From contig CABUPM010000064.1 in assembly GCA_902493345.1 (NCBI GenBank), positions 1 to 12,780 on the forward strand: DNA of 12,780 nucleotides. The letters run 5' to 3'. Under the pieces are notes generated by a model. The model was not told the origin of the DNA and did no database searches. It saw only the letters and a list, made by a program, of their open reading frames with translations. Positions within the stretch are counted from its first letter, which is position 1. Every line of letters begins with the position of its first letter. The DNA comes from an uncultured Eubacteriales bacterium. Its GTDB lineage: Bacteria > Bacillota > Clostridia > Lachnospirales > Bianqueaceae. This document shows positions 1-6,325 of this stretch, piece after piece. Position numbers and translations under genes: made by a program.

Positions 1-25
1 GAAGGCCGGGCCAAAAATAAGAATA

Positions 26-724
26 TCACTTTTTGTTCTTTTTGATCAGTTTTCTTGCTTTTGCAGCTGACAAAACTCCGCGGATCACGAGCTGCCAGAG
101 GATTCTTGGTGCCTGAAAGTGTCTGTGGGAACTTGTGATAATTAGATTCTCACCGAGTCGGATGTCATGAGTTTTGTAGTTTTTGATCTTTTCAACCTGC
201 TTGCGGTGGTATTGTGGATCCTCTAATTTGCCCATGTGTTCCAGGTACATACTTTTGCCATTGATGGTGAAGGTAAAATCTGGCCAATAACTATAGGATC
301 CGGAATCGATTGGATGGTTATGCTCAGTCACGATGCCTAGATTTTTCAAGAACTCATAGAGAATGATCTCTGCTCTGGAATCGAGAACCGTCCCGTCGAA
401 AGATACATCCTTATCCAAGGGTAATTTCTCGAGTCCAAGTTCTTGATATAATTTCATCTGTTGGCGGGCTTCGCGGCGCTCGGCAGGCGACAAATTCATC
501 AGCTGCTGGCGAAGTTCTTTGCGCTCCTGGCGCCACATCTGTCGCTCTTTGTATTCGGCTAAAACCTGAGGTTCGTCCTTGCGCCGCACATAACAGGTCT
601 TATTGCCCGTTTGCTTGTAATAATACATGTGACTGTTGGTATGGTGCTTATGGGATAAGCTCCAAGTGCCGCGGTACGAAAGGCATTTGGCTGTAACGAA
701 AAGAAAATAAATCACTGGAAACAA
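26..724 (-). CDS. PD-(D/E)XK-like nuclease family protein, hypothetical
   Basis: This 232-residue protein has a layout seen in many gut Clostridia. A short N-terminal beta-rich segment (about 15-50, with Y-rich YYYKQTGN) is followed by a charged, probably coiled-coil helix (about 52-98, rich in R, Q, E and K). A C-terminal nuclease-like domain follows (about 108-215). In that domain I see DSRAE (115-119), WPDF (147-150) and YLEHMG (160-165), then a K/Y-rich helix (174-183). This matches the E...PD...E pattern of restriction-like endonuclease folds. The usual lysine of the (D/E)XK motif is not two residues after E162; a lysine from the following helix may replace it. The start is a TTG at 724-722 with an ideal AAGGAGG site 6 bases upstream; the next ATG is codon 33 and would cut into the N-terminal segment. 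The gene is transcribed away from spoIIIA and has its own promoter. The fold call is from motifs only, the substrate is unknown, and a defence role is speculation. Confidence 0.7.
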   Translation of the reverse strand: MFPVIYFLFVTAKCLSYRGTWSLSHKHHTNSHMYYYKQTGNKTCYVRRKDEPQVLAEYKERQMWRQERKELRQQLMNLSPAERREARQQMKLYQELGLEKLPLDKDVSFDGTVLDSRAEIILYEFLKNLGIVTEHNHPIDSGSYSYWPDFTFTINGKSMYLEHMGKLEDPQYHRKQVEKIKNYKTHDIRLGENLIITSSHRHFQAPRILWQLVIRGVLSAAKARKLIKKNKK

Positions 725-730
725 AATATC

Positions 731-737
731 CCTCCTT
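731..737 (-). promoter_or_regulatory. Ribosome binding site supporting a TTG start
   Basis: AAGGAGG on the minus strand lies 6 bases before the TTG codon at 724-722. It is the reason to choose this non-ATG start over the internal ATG 32 codons later. Confidence 0.8.
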
Positions 738-745
738 CGAGAGAT

Positions 746-774
746 ATTGTAACACTATTCTGAATATTTTGCAA
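746..774 (-). promoter_or_regulatory. Sigma-A-type promoter of the nuclease gene
   Basis: On the minus strand, TTGCAA (774-769) and TACAAT (751-746) are separated by exactly 17 bases, each close to the sigma-A consensus. Transcription would begin near 739-740. That leaves a leader of only about 15 bases that is almost entirely the ribosome binding site. The gene is therefore probably expressed in vegetative cells independently of the sporulation operon. No operator-like repeat is evident. Confidence 0.75.
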
Positions 775-798
775 TCATAAATGCGCAAGGTTTTTATG

Positions 799-825
799 GA
801 AGCAGTAAATACTGCTTCTTTTTTT
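799..825 (+). terminator. Intrinsic terminator upstream of spoIIIA
   Basis: An 8-bp stem (799-806 pairing with 811-818) with an AAAT loop is followed directly by seven T residues on the plus strand. The minus strand has no matching U-tract, so it acts only on plus-strand transcripts. No plus-strand gene precedes it in the window. It would shield spoIIIA from read-through, or it belonged to an upstream plus-strand gene now separated from it by the nuclease gene. Confidence 0.7.
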
Positions 826-871
826 ATGCAGAGGGACATACTTATGGGATAAAAGAGAGGGGAGGGGGACC

Positions 872-1867
872 ATGGAAGACGGTTGGAGTCTATTAGAAGA
901 AGCGTTTGGACTGAATGTTTCCGGCGTCTGCGAAACATGGAGAGAGAATACAACAGAAGTACGGATGGGAGTCGGACGACCGATACGGGTCAGAAAAGGA
1001 GGAGAAGAACGCTTTCTTACAGAGCAGGGGACAGTGGATACGCATGCGGGCGAGGGGCTTTTGGTCTCAAAGCGCCGACTGCAGGAGGGGATCAACCGTT
1101 TGGCCCGCTACTCACTCTATGCGTATGAAGAAGAAATCGGCCAGGGCTTTTTGACGGTGCGCGGGGGGCATCGAGTGGGCGTATGCGGACGCGCGGTCGT
1201 GGAAAATGGAAGGATCCGGACGCTGACGGACCTTTCGGCAGTGATCTTTCGAATGGCGCATGAGGTGAAGGGATGTGCGGATTCCGTGATCCCATGTCTC
1301 TTACAGGAAGGAAGACTGTGTCATACGCTGATTCTCTCACCGCCCGGATGCGGAAAGACGACCCTGCTGCGGGATCTTCTGCGTCAATGTTCAGATCGTT
1401 TGGGAATGCAGGTCGGGATTGTAGATGAACGCTCCGAGATTGCGGCCTGCCAGGCCGGCGTTCCCCAGCTCGATGTGGGAATGCGCAGTGAAGTCCTGGA
1501 TGGAGCCCCCAAAGAGGCTGGGATTCGGATGCTTCTGCGGAGCGCTGCGCCGCAGGTGATCGGTGCGGACGAGATCGGACGCCGAGAAGAAGCGGTAGCG
1601 TTGTCGGAGCTGATGCACTGCGGTGTCAAGGTCCTGTGCAGCGTTCATGCCGGAAGCCGGGAGGAGGCAATGAGCCGCCGAGAGCTTGTTCCATTGATAC
1701 AAAATGGTCTGCTGGAGAGGATCATTCTTCTCAAGGGACTGGGTGAGATTTCCGGAATCTGGAATGAGAAAGGGGAGAGGGTCGATGTGGAGTTGGAGAA
1801 TCCTCAGCGGCGGGGTCCTGGTACTGACGGGATTTATGGCGGGCAGCCGCGCCGCTGGCGGCTTTGA
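872..1867 (+). CDS. spoIIIAA: Stage III sporulation protein AA, ATPase
   Basis: SpoIIIAA is the cytoplasmic, secretion-type ATPase of the mother-cell SpoIIIA complex, which together with forespore SpoIIQ forms a channel that keeps the engulfed forespore active. This 331-residue protein has Walker A PPGCGKTT at 157-164, the conserved VDERSEIA box at 184-191, and Walker B ending in DEIGR at 233-237. The N-terminal GGHRVGVCGRAV (98-109) is also typical of the family. The start ATG follows a strong GGAGG site 6 bases upstream. About 28 C-terminal residues lie inside the unusually long overlap with spoIIIAB and look like low-conservation tail (basic, rich in G, R and P). It is the first gene of the operon. 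In B. subtilis the operon is sigma-E dependent. I find no complete sigma-E promoter here, only a possible CATACTTA -10 at 837-844. Confidence 0.95.
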   Translation: MEDGWSLLEEAFGLNVSGVCETWRENTTEVRMGVGRPIRVRKGGEERFLTEQGTVDTHAGEGLLVSKRRLQEGINRLARYSLYAYEEEIGQGFLTVRGGHRVGVCGRAVVENGRIRTLTDLSAVIFRMAHEVKGCADSVIPCLLQEGRLCHTLILSPPGCGKTTLLRDLLRQCSDRLGMQVGIVDERSEIAACQAGVPQLDVGMRSEVLDGAPKEAGIRMLLRSAAPQVIGADEIGRREEAVALSELMHCGVKVLCSVHAGSREEAMSRRELVPLIQNGLLERIILLKGLGEISGIWNEKGERVDVELENPQRRGPGTDGIYGGQPRRWRL

Positions 1868-2294
1868 TCGGCATCTGAGGATGCTTCGGCTCCTGAAGAA
1901 TGCGGCCTATCGGCCCCAGGCAGGATTTCGGCGGGAAGAAGAATTGCCGGAGATGCTGCAGGGACTTCAGACGCAGGGCTTGGATCCGATCGGCAGCCTT
2001 TTGGCTGAGGCAGGGAAATCTATAGCGGCGGGAGAAGTGCCGGATCCGGCTTTTTGGAAAAAACGATTGGAAAGGGAAAGCGTGTTGGATACAGAAGACC
2101 AGTCCAATCTGGTGCTCTGGCTAAGCCATTTATCGGCCGGAGATCGAAGACTTCGGGAGGATCAGCTTCTCCAGATGGAAGAGTATCTTACGGAGAAGGA
2201 ACATAGGGTTCAGGAGGAAAAAGAGCGCTGCGGCCGATTATACCGGAGCCTCGGTTTTCTCATGGGATTGGCTGCCGCGATTATGCTGCTCTGA
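1785..2294 (+). CDS. spoIIIAB: Stage III sporulation protein AB
   Basis: SpoIIIAB is a mother-cell membrane protein of the SpoIIIA complex, resembling type II secretion F-type proteins and thought to act with the SpoIIIAA ATPase. The 169-residue product has an N-terminal hydrophobic segment (about 6-20), a long soluble helical region, and a C-terminal membrane anchor (about 156-169) after the family-like RLYRSLGFLMGL stretch at 151-162. The chosen ATG at 1785 keeps the full N-terminal membrane segment and has GGGGAG/GAGAGG upstream. The open frame extends back to 1704, but that start would add a sequence unlike the family. This start gives an 83-base overlap with spoIIIAA in another frame. 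The middle of the protein (about 40-115) is divergent from the usual pattern. Identity rests on position, length and the C-terminus. Confidence 0.85.
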   Translation: MWSWRILSGGVLVLTGFMAGSRAAGGFDRHLRMLRLLKNAAYRPQAGFRREEELPEMLQGLQTQGLDPIGSLLAEAGKSIAAGEVPDPAFWKKRLERESVLDTEDQSNLVLWLSHLSAGDRRLREDQLLQMEEYLTEKEHRVQEEKERCGRLYRSLGFLMGLAAAIMLL

Positions 2295-2313
2295 AGAGAG
2301 GAGACAGGAGAAA

Positions 2314-2508
2314 ATGGATGTATCGATTATTTTTAAGATCGCGGCGGTGGGAATTATCACAGCAGTACTCAATCAAGTGCTGAGCCGTGCCGGCAGGGAT
2401 GAGCAGGCGACGATGACAACGCTTGCCGGATTGGTTGTCGTCCTGTTCTGGGTGGTGCAGTACATCGGAGAACTTTTTGAGATGATTCAGAAGCTCTTCG
2501 GACTGTAG
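2314..2508 (+). CDS. spoIIIAC: Stage III sporulation protein AC
   Basis: This small integral membrane protein of the SpoIIIA complex is 64 residues, the usual family size. It has two predicted hydrophobic helices (about 5-22 and 33-52) separated by the polar loop SRAGRDEQATM, which is a hallmark of the family. It begins 19 bases after spoIIIAB, behind a purine-rich GAGAGGAGACAGGAG stretch, and is followed 11 bases later by spoIIIAD, its usual partner. SpoIIIAC and AD are related to each other and probably sit together in the outer forespore membrane. Confidence 0.95.
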   Translation: MDVSIIFKIAAVGIITAVLNQVLSRAGRDEQATMTTLAGLVVVLFWVVQYIGELFEMIQKLFGL

Positions 2509-2519
2509 GAGGAAAAGAA

Positions 2520-2906
2520 ATGGATATTCTCAAGGTCGCGGCGCTGGCGCTGACGGGAGTCCTATTGTCCCTGCTGGTGCGGGATTTTCGAGGCGGGTAC
2601 AGTATCTATATCGCACTTATCATCGGGATTCTGATCTTTTTATATACGGGGGACAATTTACAGAAAGCGATCGGGCTGCTGCGGTCTCTGACGGACAATA
2701 CGGGGCTGGGCAGCGGGTCCGTAGGGATTCTGTTTAAGGTTCTGGGGATTGCTTATCTGACAGAATTCTCGGCGCAGCTATGCAAGGATGCCGGAGTGGC
2801 CGCTCTGGGAATGAAGGTAGAGCTTGCGGGGAAACTCATGATTCTTGTAAGTGCGATTCCGGTCTTTACCTCGTTGGCGGATTTGATTCTGTCATTGCTG
2901 CAATGA
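2520..2906 (+). CDS. spoIIIAD: Stage III sporulation protein AD
   Basis: SpoIIIAD is a membrane component of the SpoIIIA complex. The 128-residue product has several hydrophobic helices (about 5-20, 28-43 and 104-126). It has the conserved C-terminal half with TEFSAQLCKDAG near 81-92 and GKLMILVSAIPVF near 104-116. A TAGGAGG site precedes the ATG. Its stop overlaps the start of spoIIIAE as ATGA (2903-2906), indicating translational coupling. Confidence 0.95.
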   Translation: MDILKVAALALTGVLLSLLVRDFRGGYSIYIALIIGILIFLYTGDNLQKAIGLLRSLTDNTGLGSGSVGILFKVLGIAYLTEFSAQLCKDAGVAALGMKVELAGKLMILVSAIPVFTSLADLILSLLQ

Positions 2907-4030
2907 ATCGGCTTTGCCTTTGCTGCCTTTTGTGGCTATTTTGCAGTCTGCCGGTACAGGCGGCCGAAGTACCGGACTGGTCGGGATATGACATGGAAGA
3001 AATAGAAAAAGAAATGCAGCAGATGGAAAAGGATGAATATTATGATGAGGAGACGGTTGGATACGGCAGCTTTACGGATCTTATGAAGGCGGTGATGAGC
3101 GGCGATATCCGGCTCAGCTTTTCAGAAGTAATATCCAAGCTGTGGGGGAGAGTGCTTCAGGAACTCCGAGGACAGGGGAGAGAGATTCTGGAATTGGCGG
3201 TGTTTCTGATTCTCAGCGGACTCTTGAAAAATCTGGACGTTTCCTTTGGAAATACACAAGTTGGTCAGGTCGCTTTTTATGTTCTGTTCAGTGCGGCTGT
3301 GGCGCTTTTGTTCCGGAGCTTTACAGGAGCGTATCAGATTGCCTCTAATGTGGGCGGGAGAGTGAGTCGGCTGCTCTTATGCTTGATTCCGGTCCTTGCC
3401 GCGATCAAAACGGCGTCCGGCGGACAGGTTTCGGCTATGGTAGAGTCCGGAATGCTGATTGGCGGGATCGATTTTGCTTCATGGCTCGTGCAGAACGTAT
3501 TTTTTACCGGAATTCTGCTCTTTATCGTATTTGCTTCGGTAGGACAGCTTGCGGGTCAGAATATGACGGGCAGACTCAGTAAATTGGCAAAAACATTGGT
3601 GCAAAAGGGAATCAAGGCGGTCAGCGGCCTCTTTTTGTTCCTGATGGGGTTCCAGGGCCTTAGCGCAGGAGCAGCCGATACCTGGGTCAAAAAGACGATG
3701 ATCAGCGCGGCTGGAGCCGTTCCGGTGGTCGGAGACGCGATTGGGGGCGCGGTCAATGCTGTCTTTGCGGGGGCGGAACTGATCGGCCACAGTGTCGGAA
3801 GCGCCGGAGTCATCCTCTTGATGGGGATCTGCCTGATTCCGTTGGCACGCCTTGCGGCGATATGGCTTCTGTATAAAGTCGGGGCGGCACTTCTGTCGCC
3901 GGTATCCGATCCGAAGCTTACAGAATTGATCGATGCGGCCGCGGACGCGGTAGGAATGCTGATGGGGGTTCTCATCGTATTGATCGGCATGTTTTTGTGT
4001 GGATTGGGAATTTTCTTACGGGGAGTATAG
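2903..4030 (+). CDS. spoIIIAE: Stage III sporulation protein AE
   Basis: SpoIIIAE is the large polytopic membrane protein of the SpoIIIA complex, possibly a permease-like core of the channel. I start it at the ATG at 2903, which overlaps the spoIIIAD stop. This yields a 375-residue protein with a classical signal sequence (hydrophobic 4-17, likely cleavage after VQA at 20). The open frame runs back to 2780, but that extension has no family character and would bury the signal peptide. An acidic extracytoplasmic stretch follows (22-52), then about six or seven membrane helices between 95 and 372. Conserved-looking segments include LIPVLAAIKTASGG (161-174) and ISAAGAVPVVGDAIGGAVN (267-285). Length is close to the B. 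subtilis protein. Confidence 0.95.
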   Translation: MNRLCLCCLLWLFCSLPVQAAEVPDWSGYDMEEIEKEMQQMEKDEYYDEETVGYGSFTDLMKAVMSGDIRLSFSEVISKLWGRVLQELRGQGREILELAVFLILSGLLKNLDVSFGNTQVGQVAFYVLFSAAVALLFRSFTGAYQIASNVGGRVSRLLLCLIPVLAAIKTASGGQVSAMVESGMLIGGIDFASWLVQNVFFTGILLFIVFASVGQLAGQNMTGRLSKLAKTLVQKGIKAVSGLFLFLMGFQGLSAGAADTWVKKTMISAAGAVPVVGDAIGGAVNAVFAGAELIGHSVGSAGVILLMGICLIPLARLAAIWLLYKVGAALLSPVSDPKLTELIDAAADAVGMLMGVLIVLIGMFLCGLGIFLRGV

Positions 4031-4040
4031 GGGTGACGGA

Positions 4041-4523
4041 ATGAATCAATGGATACGGCAAATCATTATCTTTACGATTTTTGCGGCGGTTTTTGAGACG
4101 ATGCTGCCTAAGTCGGATATGAAAAAATATATTCGGATGATTTTGGGCGTCTTTATGATCCTGGTAGTGGCGGAACCATTGCTTGGGCAGAAGGTTGAAT
4201 TTCCGGCCCTGTACGCACAGCAGGAGGTGCAAACAGCCGCGCAGCCGGTAATGGAACAGGTAGAAGAACAGTATGAGTATTATATCCGGCAGGCTCTGGA
4301 ACAGGAGATCGAGGGGGAGGAGATTGAGATTGAGGAGGTGAGATGCCTTCTGGGGACGGACGGAGTCCTGCGGCAGATCAAGGTTGTCTGTGCCTCGAAA
4401 GGAAGCGAGGCGTGGGTGATTCTGCGGGTGGATAAAAAGAAGGAGGAGCAGAAAGCGGCGGAGCTACAGGAGCGTTTTCAGAGGCTGCTGGAGACAAATG
4501 TGACAGTGGAGTGGAGAATCTGA
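4041..4523 (+). CDS. spoIIIAF: Stage III sporulation protein AF
   Basis: SpoIIIAF is a bitopic component of the SpoIIIA complex. The chosen ATG gives 160 residues with two N-terminal membrane helices (about 6-21 and 31-48) flanking the conserved MLPKSDMKKYIRMILG (21-36). A soluble C-terminal domain follows (about 60-160) with the acidic run EQEIEGEEIEIEEV near 101-114. In SpoIIIAF this domain resembles ring-forming modules of secretion systems. An in-frame upstream ATG at 3999 lies inside spoIIIAE and is less likely; GGGGTGA stands just before 4041. Only one base separates its stop from the spoIIIAG start. Confidence 0.93.
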   Translation: MNQWIRQIIIFTIFAAVFETMLPKSDMKKYIRMILGVFMILVVAEPLLGQKVEFPALYAQQEVQTAAQPVMEQVEEQYEYYIRQALEQEIEGEEIEIEEVRCLLGTDGVLRQIKVVCASKGSEAWVILRVDKKKEEQKAAELQERFQRLLETNVTVEWRI

Positions 4524-4524
4524 T

Positions 4525-5100
4525 ATGAAAATCGAATGGAAGAAATGGCTGAAGGGGGGAGAGGAGGGCAAGAAGGATCTCTTTTCGGCAATATTTCCCT
4601 TCCTCCTTCTGGGGGCAGTCATAATTCTGGTGCTGACGAATACCAATAGGAATATACCGGATACGGCGGGCAATGACGTCTCCCGCGGGCAGGAAGTCCG
4701 ACAGACAGACGCGGATGCCTATGCCAAAATGCTGGAAGAGAAGCTGACGGATGCTTTTTCCAAAATGAACGGCGTGGGCAGAGTGCAGGTCTATGTAACG
4801 CTTGCGGGAAGCGGAGAGGACACCGTGCTGAAAGATGAGGGCATAAAGGCGGAGAACATCCGTGAGGAAGCAAGCGGAACGATACGCACTTCGGATCAGA
4901 CGGAAACAGAAGAGACAACGGTGACGGACGGCACCGGAAGTCCATATGTTCTGAGTTCCAGGTATCCCAAGATCCAGGGCGTACTGATCGTTGCCCAGGG
5001 AGCCTCTTCCGCGGTGGTCAGGGGAGAGCTTCTGGCGGCCGCCTCTACCTTGCTGGGCCTGTCGTATCAGCAGATCCAGGTAGCAACATATCAGTCGTAG
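4525..5100 (+). CDS. spoIIIAG: Stage III sporulation protein AG, ring protein
   Basis: SpoIIIAG forms a large oligomeric ring in the space between mother cell and forespore. The 191-residue product has a short cytoplasmic N-terminus, one membrane helix (about 20-38), a polar linker, and the ring-building domain. MNGVGRVQVYVTL (81-93) and YPKIQGVLIVAQGA (147-160) are characteristic. The region between them (about 95-140) is rich in E, T and D, and corresponds to the family's inserted beta segment. GGAG 8 bases upstream supports the ATG. The protein is somewhat shorter than that of B. subtilis (229). Confidence 0.95.
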   Translation: MKIEWKKWLKGGEEGKKDLFSAIFPFLLLGAVIILVLTNTNRNIPDTAGNDVSRGQEVRQTDADAYAKMLEEKLTDAFSKMNGVGRVQVYVTLAGSGEDTVLKDEGIKAENIREEASGTIRTSDQTETEETTVTDGTGSPYVLSSRYPKIQGVLIVAQGASSAVVRGELLAAASTLLGLSYQQIQVATYQS

Positions 5101-5112
5101 GAGGGTTATTCC

Positions 5113-5820
5113 ATGAGTCGGTTCAGAAAAAATCAGGCAGTCATTGTCGCGTTGGTGCTAATGGTCGTCGTTGCCGGATATCTTAATTTTACCAGCAAGA
5201 CGGCGCAGACAGGCGGCAAGACACAGAACGGGGAAACGTCCGCTTTCCTCGCAGATGGATTTGAAGAAGGGACGCTGCTTCCCACGGGGGAAACCAGCAT
5301 GGCTGAGCAGGAGGCACAAGCGGAGGGGCAGGGAGATACAGCTCTGCCGGTAACAGGCGAGAATGAAGAAGGGACAGAAACGGAAGGGACGGGAGAAGAC
5401 TTGCCGGGGACGGCAGTATTGGTGGACAGTGACGCGGTAATTCCGGAATATTTCGCGGAGGCGAAGGTGGAAAGGGAAAACGCCAGAGCCAAGAGTCAGG
5501 ATATTCTCTATGATCTGATGGCCAACGCGGATACGCCGGATTCGGAGAAGTCACTGGCGGCACAGGAGATCATCGCCCTGCAGAAAAGGATGGAGAACGA
5601 AGCGGCAGCGGAAGCCATGATCAAAGCCAAGGGTTTTAACGAAGTTTTTGTACGGATCTACGATGAAAACGTGGATGTCATTGTGGACCGGGAAGAGATC
5701 AGCAAGCAGGAGGCGGCGCAGGTGCAGGATATCATCACACGCGTGACAGGCGCAGAGGCTTCCAAGATTCGCATCAGTCTGCTAAAGGTAGGCAGCACGG
5801 ACAGTTCCTCCGGAAAATAA
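5113..5820 (+). CDS. spoIIIAH: Stage III sporulation protein AH, SpoIIQ partner
   Basis: SpoIIIAH is anchored in the mother-cell membrane and binds SpoIIQ (or its clostridial equivalent) across the intermembrane space. The 235-residue product has one N-terminal helix (about 8-23). A low-complexity linker rich in G, E and T (27-105) is longer than usual. The FliF/YscJ-like domain spans about 108-228, including an E/A-rich helix (117-175) and the FNEVFVRIYDENVDVIV stretch (175-191). TAGGAGG lies before the ATG. It is the last gene of the operon; no U-tracted terminator follows, only the hairpin at 5873-5897. Confidence 0.93.
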   Translation: MSRFRKNQAVIVALVLMVVVAGYLNFTSKTAQTGGKTQNGETSAFLADGFEEGTLLPTGETSMAEQEAQAEGQGDTALPVTGENEEGTETEGTGEDLPGTAVLVDSDAVIPEYFAEAKVERENARAKSQDILYDLMANADTPDSEKSLAAQEIIALQKRMENEAAAEAMIKAKGFNEVFVRIYDENVDVIVDREEISKQEAAQVQDIITRVTGAEASKIRISLLKVGSTDSSSGK

Positions 5821-5828
5821 AATATGGG

Positions 5829-5857
5829 TTTACAATTGGGGAAAAAACGTATATAAT
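5829..5857 (+). promoter_or_regulatory. Strong sigma-A promoter of the yqhY-nusB housekeeping operon
   Basis: TTTACA (5829-5834) and a perfect TATAAT (5852-5857) are separated by 17 bases, and the -35 begins only 9 bases after the spoIIIAH stop. The start of transcription would fall near 5864. This promoter uncouples the vegetative genes downstream from the sporulation operon. Confidence 0.85.
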
Positions 5858-5872
5858 AAGAGTGGAGCTAAA

Positions 5873-5897
5873 CGGGCCGGATTTCGCCTCCGGCCCG
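5873..5897 (+). promoter_or_regulatory. GC-rich hairpin in the yqhY leader
   Basis: CGGGCCGGA (5873-5881) pairs perfectly with TCCGGCCCG (5889-5897) around a 7-base loop. It starts about 9 bases after the predicted transcription start and ends 17 bases before the ribosome binding site. No U-run follows on either strand, so it is not a normal intrinsic terminator. It may stabilise the 5' end of the mRNA, or slow polymerase arriving from spoIIIA. Confidence 0.6.
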
Positions 5898-5925
5898 AAA
5901 TTATATATGGATATGGAGGTACCGG

Positions 5926-6288
5926 ATGATGGAAGAAGAGAGGAAGGTCAGCGTAATTACCGAGCAGCAGACAGGGAAGGTTAAGATTGCGGACGAAGTG
6001 GTAGCGATCATTGCGGATCTTGCGATTAGCGATATCAAAGGTATTCTGACACTGGGCGGCCGTAAGGGCAAGCGCAGCTATGGCAAGGGAATCGGCGTCC
6101 GGATTGACGGCAACGATGTCTATTGCGACGTGGCTCTGGTGCTGCGTCAGGGATATAAGGTCAATCAGGTAGCAATTCCGGTGCAGCAGAAGATCAAGGC
6201 GAGCATTGAGAATATGCTGGAGATGAACGTAAAAGAAGTCAACGTATGCATCGTTGGGATTCAGAAGGATAAGAGCAAGGAAGAGTAA
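5926..6288 (+). CDS. yqhY: Asp23/Gls24 family protein, YqhY-like
   Basis: This is a 120-residue Asp23/Gls24 (DUF322) protein. It has the family's opening GKVKIADEVVAIIADLAISD (17-36), a central basic glycine-rich loop GGRKGKRSYGKGIGV (44-58), and VYCDVALVLRQGYKV (65-79) with the closing VKEVNVCIVGI (102-112). Proteins of this family are small cytoplasmic or membrane-associated factors linked to envelope stress. YqhY of B. subtilis lies next to nusB as here and has been linked to control of fatty-acid synthesis. The accBC genes that precede yqhY in B. subtilis are absent. GGAGG at 5915-5919 fits the ATG at 5926; the next codon is also ATG. The gene name is by position and family, not proven orthology. 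Confidence 0.9.
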   Translation: MMEEERKVSVITEQQTGKVKIADEVVAIIADLAISDIKGILTLGGRKGKRSYGKGIGVRIDGNDVYCDVALVLRQGYKVNQVAIPVQQKIKASIENMLEMNVKEVNVCIVGIQKDKSKEE

Positions 6289-6325
6289 AACACAGCCAGA
6301 AGGCTAAAGAGAGGAACTTTGATAT

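Noticed and set aside
1..25. GGCCGGGCC at the left edge as part of a terminator for the nuclease gene
   Set aside because: It lies just after the gene's stop on the minus strand and could begin a hairpin, but the rest is outside the window and no U-tract can be seen.
851..869. Purine-rich GA tract as a repeat or regulatory element
   Set aside because: It is explained by the strong ribosome binding site of spoIIIAA.
829..871. A sigma-E promoter for spoIIIAA, with CATACTTA at 837-844 as -10
   Set aside because: The -10 resembles the sigma-E consensus, but the -35 position (about 816-822) is inside the T-tract of the terminator and lacks the expected ATA core. It stays a guess.
648..1095. Minus-strand open frames across the nuclease promoter and into spoIIIAA
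   Set aside because: They cross the promoter and terminator region, have low-complexity or serine/proline-rich translations, and lack any family likeness.
5873..5897. Intrinsic terminator of the spoIIIA operon
   Set aside because: The stem is strong, but no U-run follows on the plus strand, and it lies downstream of a good promoter inside the leader of the next gene.
6291..6304. Small AGCC/GGCT hairpin before nusB
   Set aside because: Only 4 bp with a short loop and no U-tract, so it is likely to be chance.
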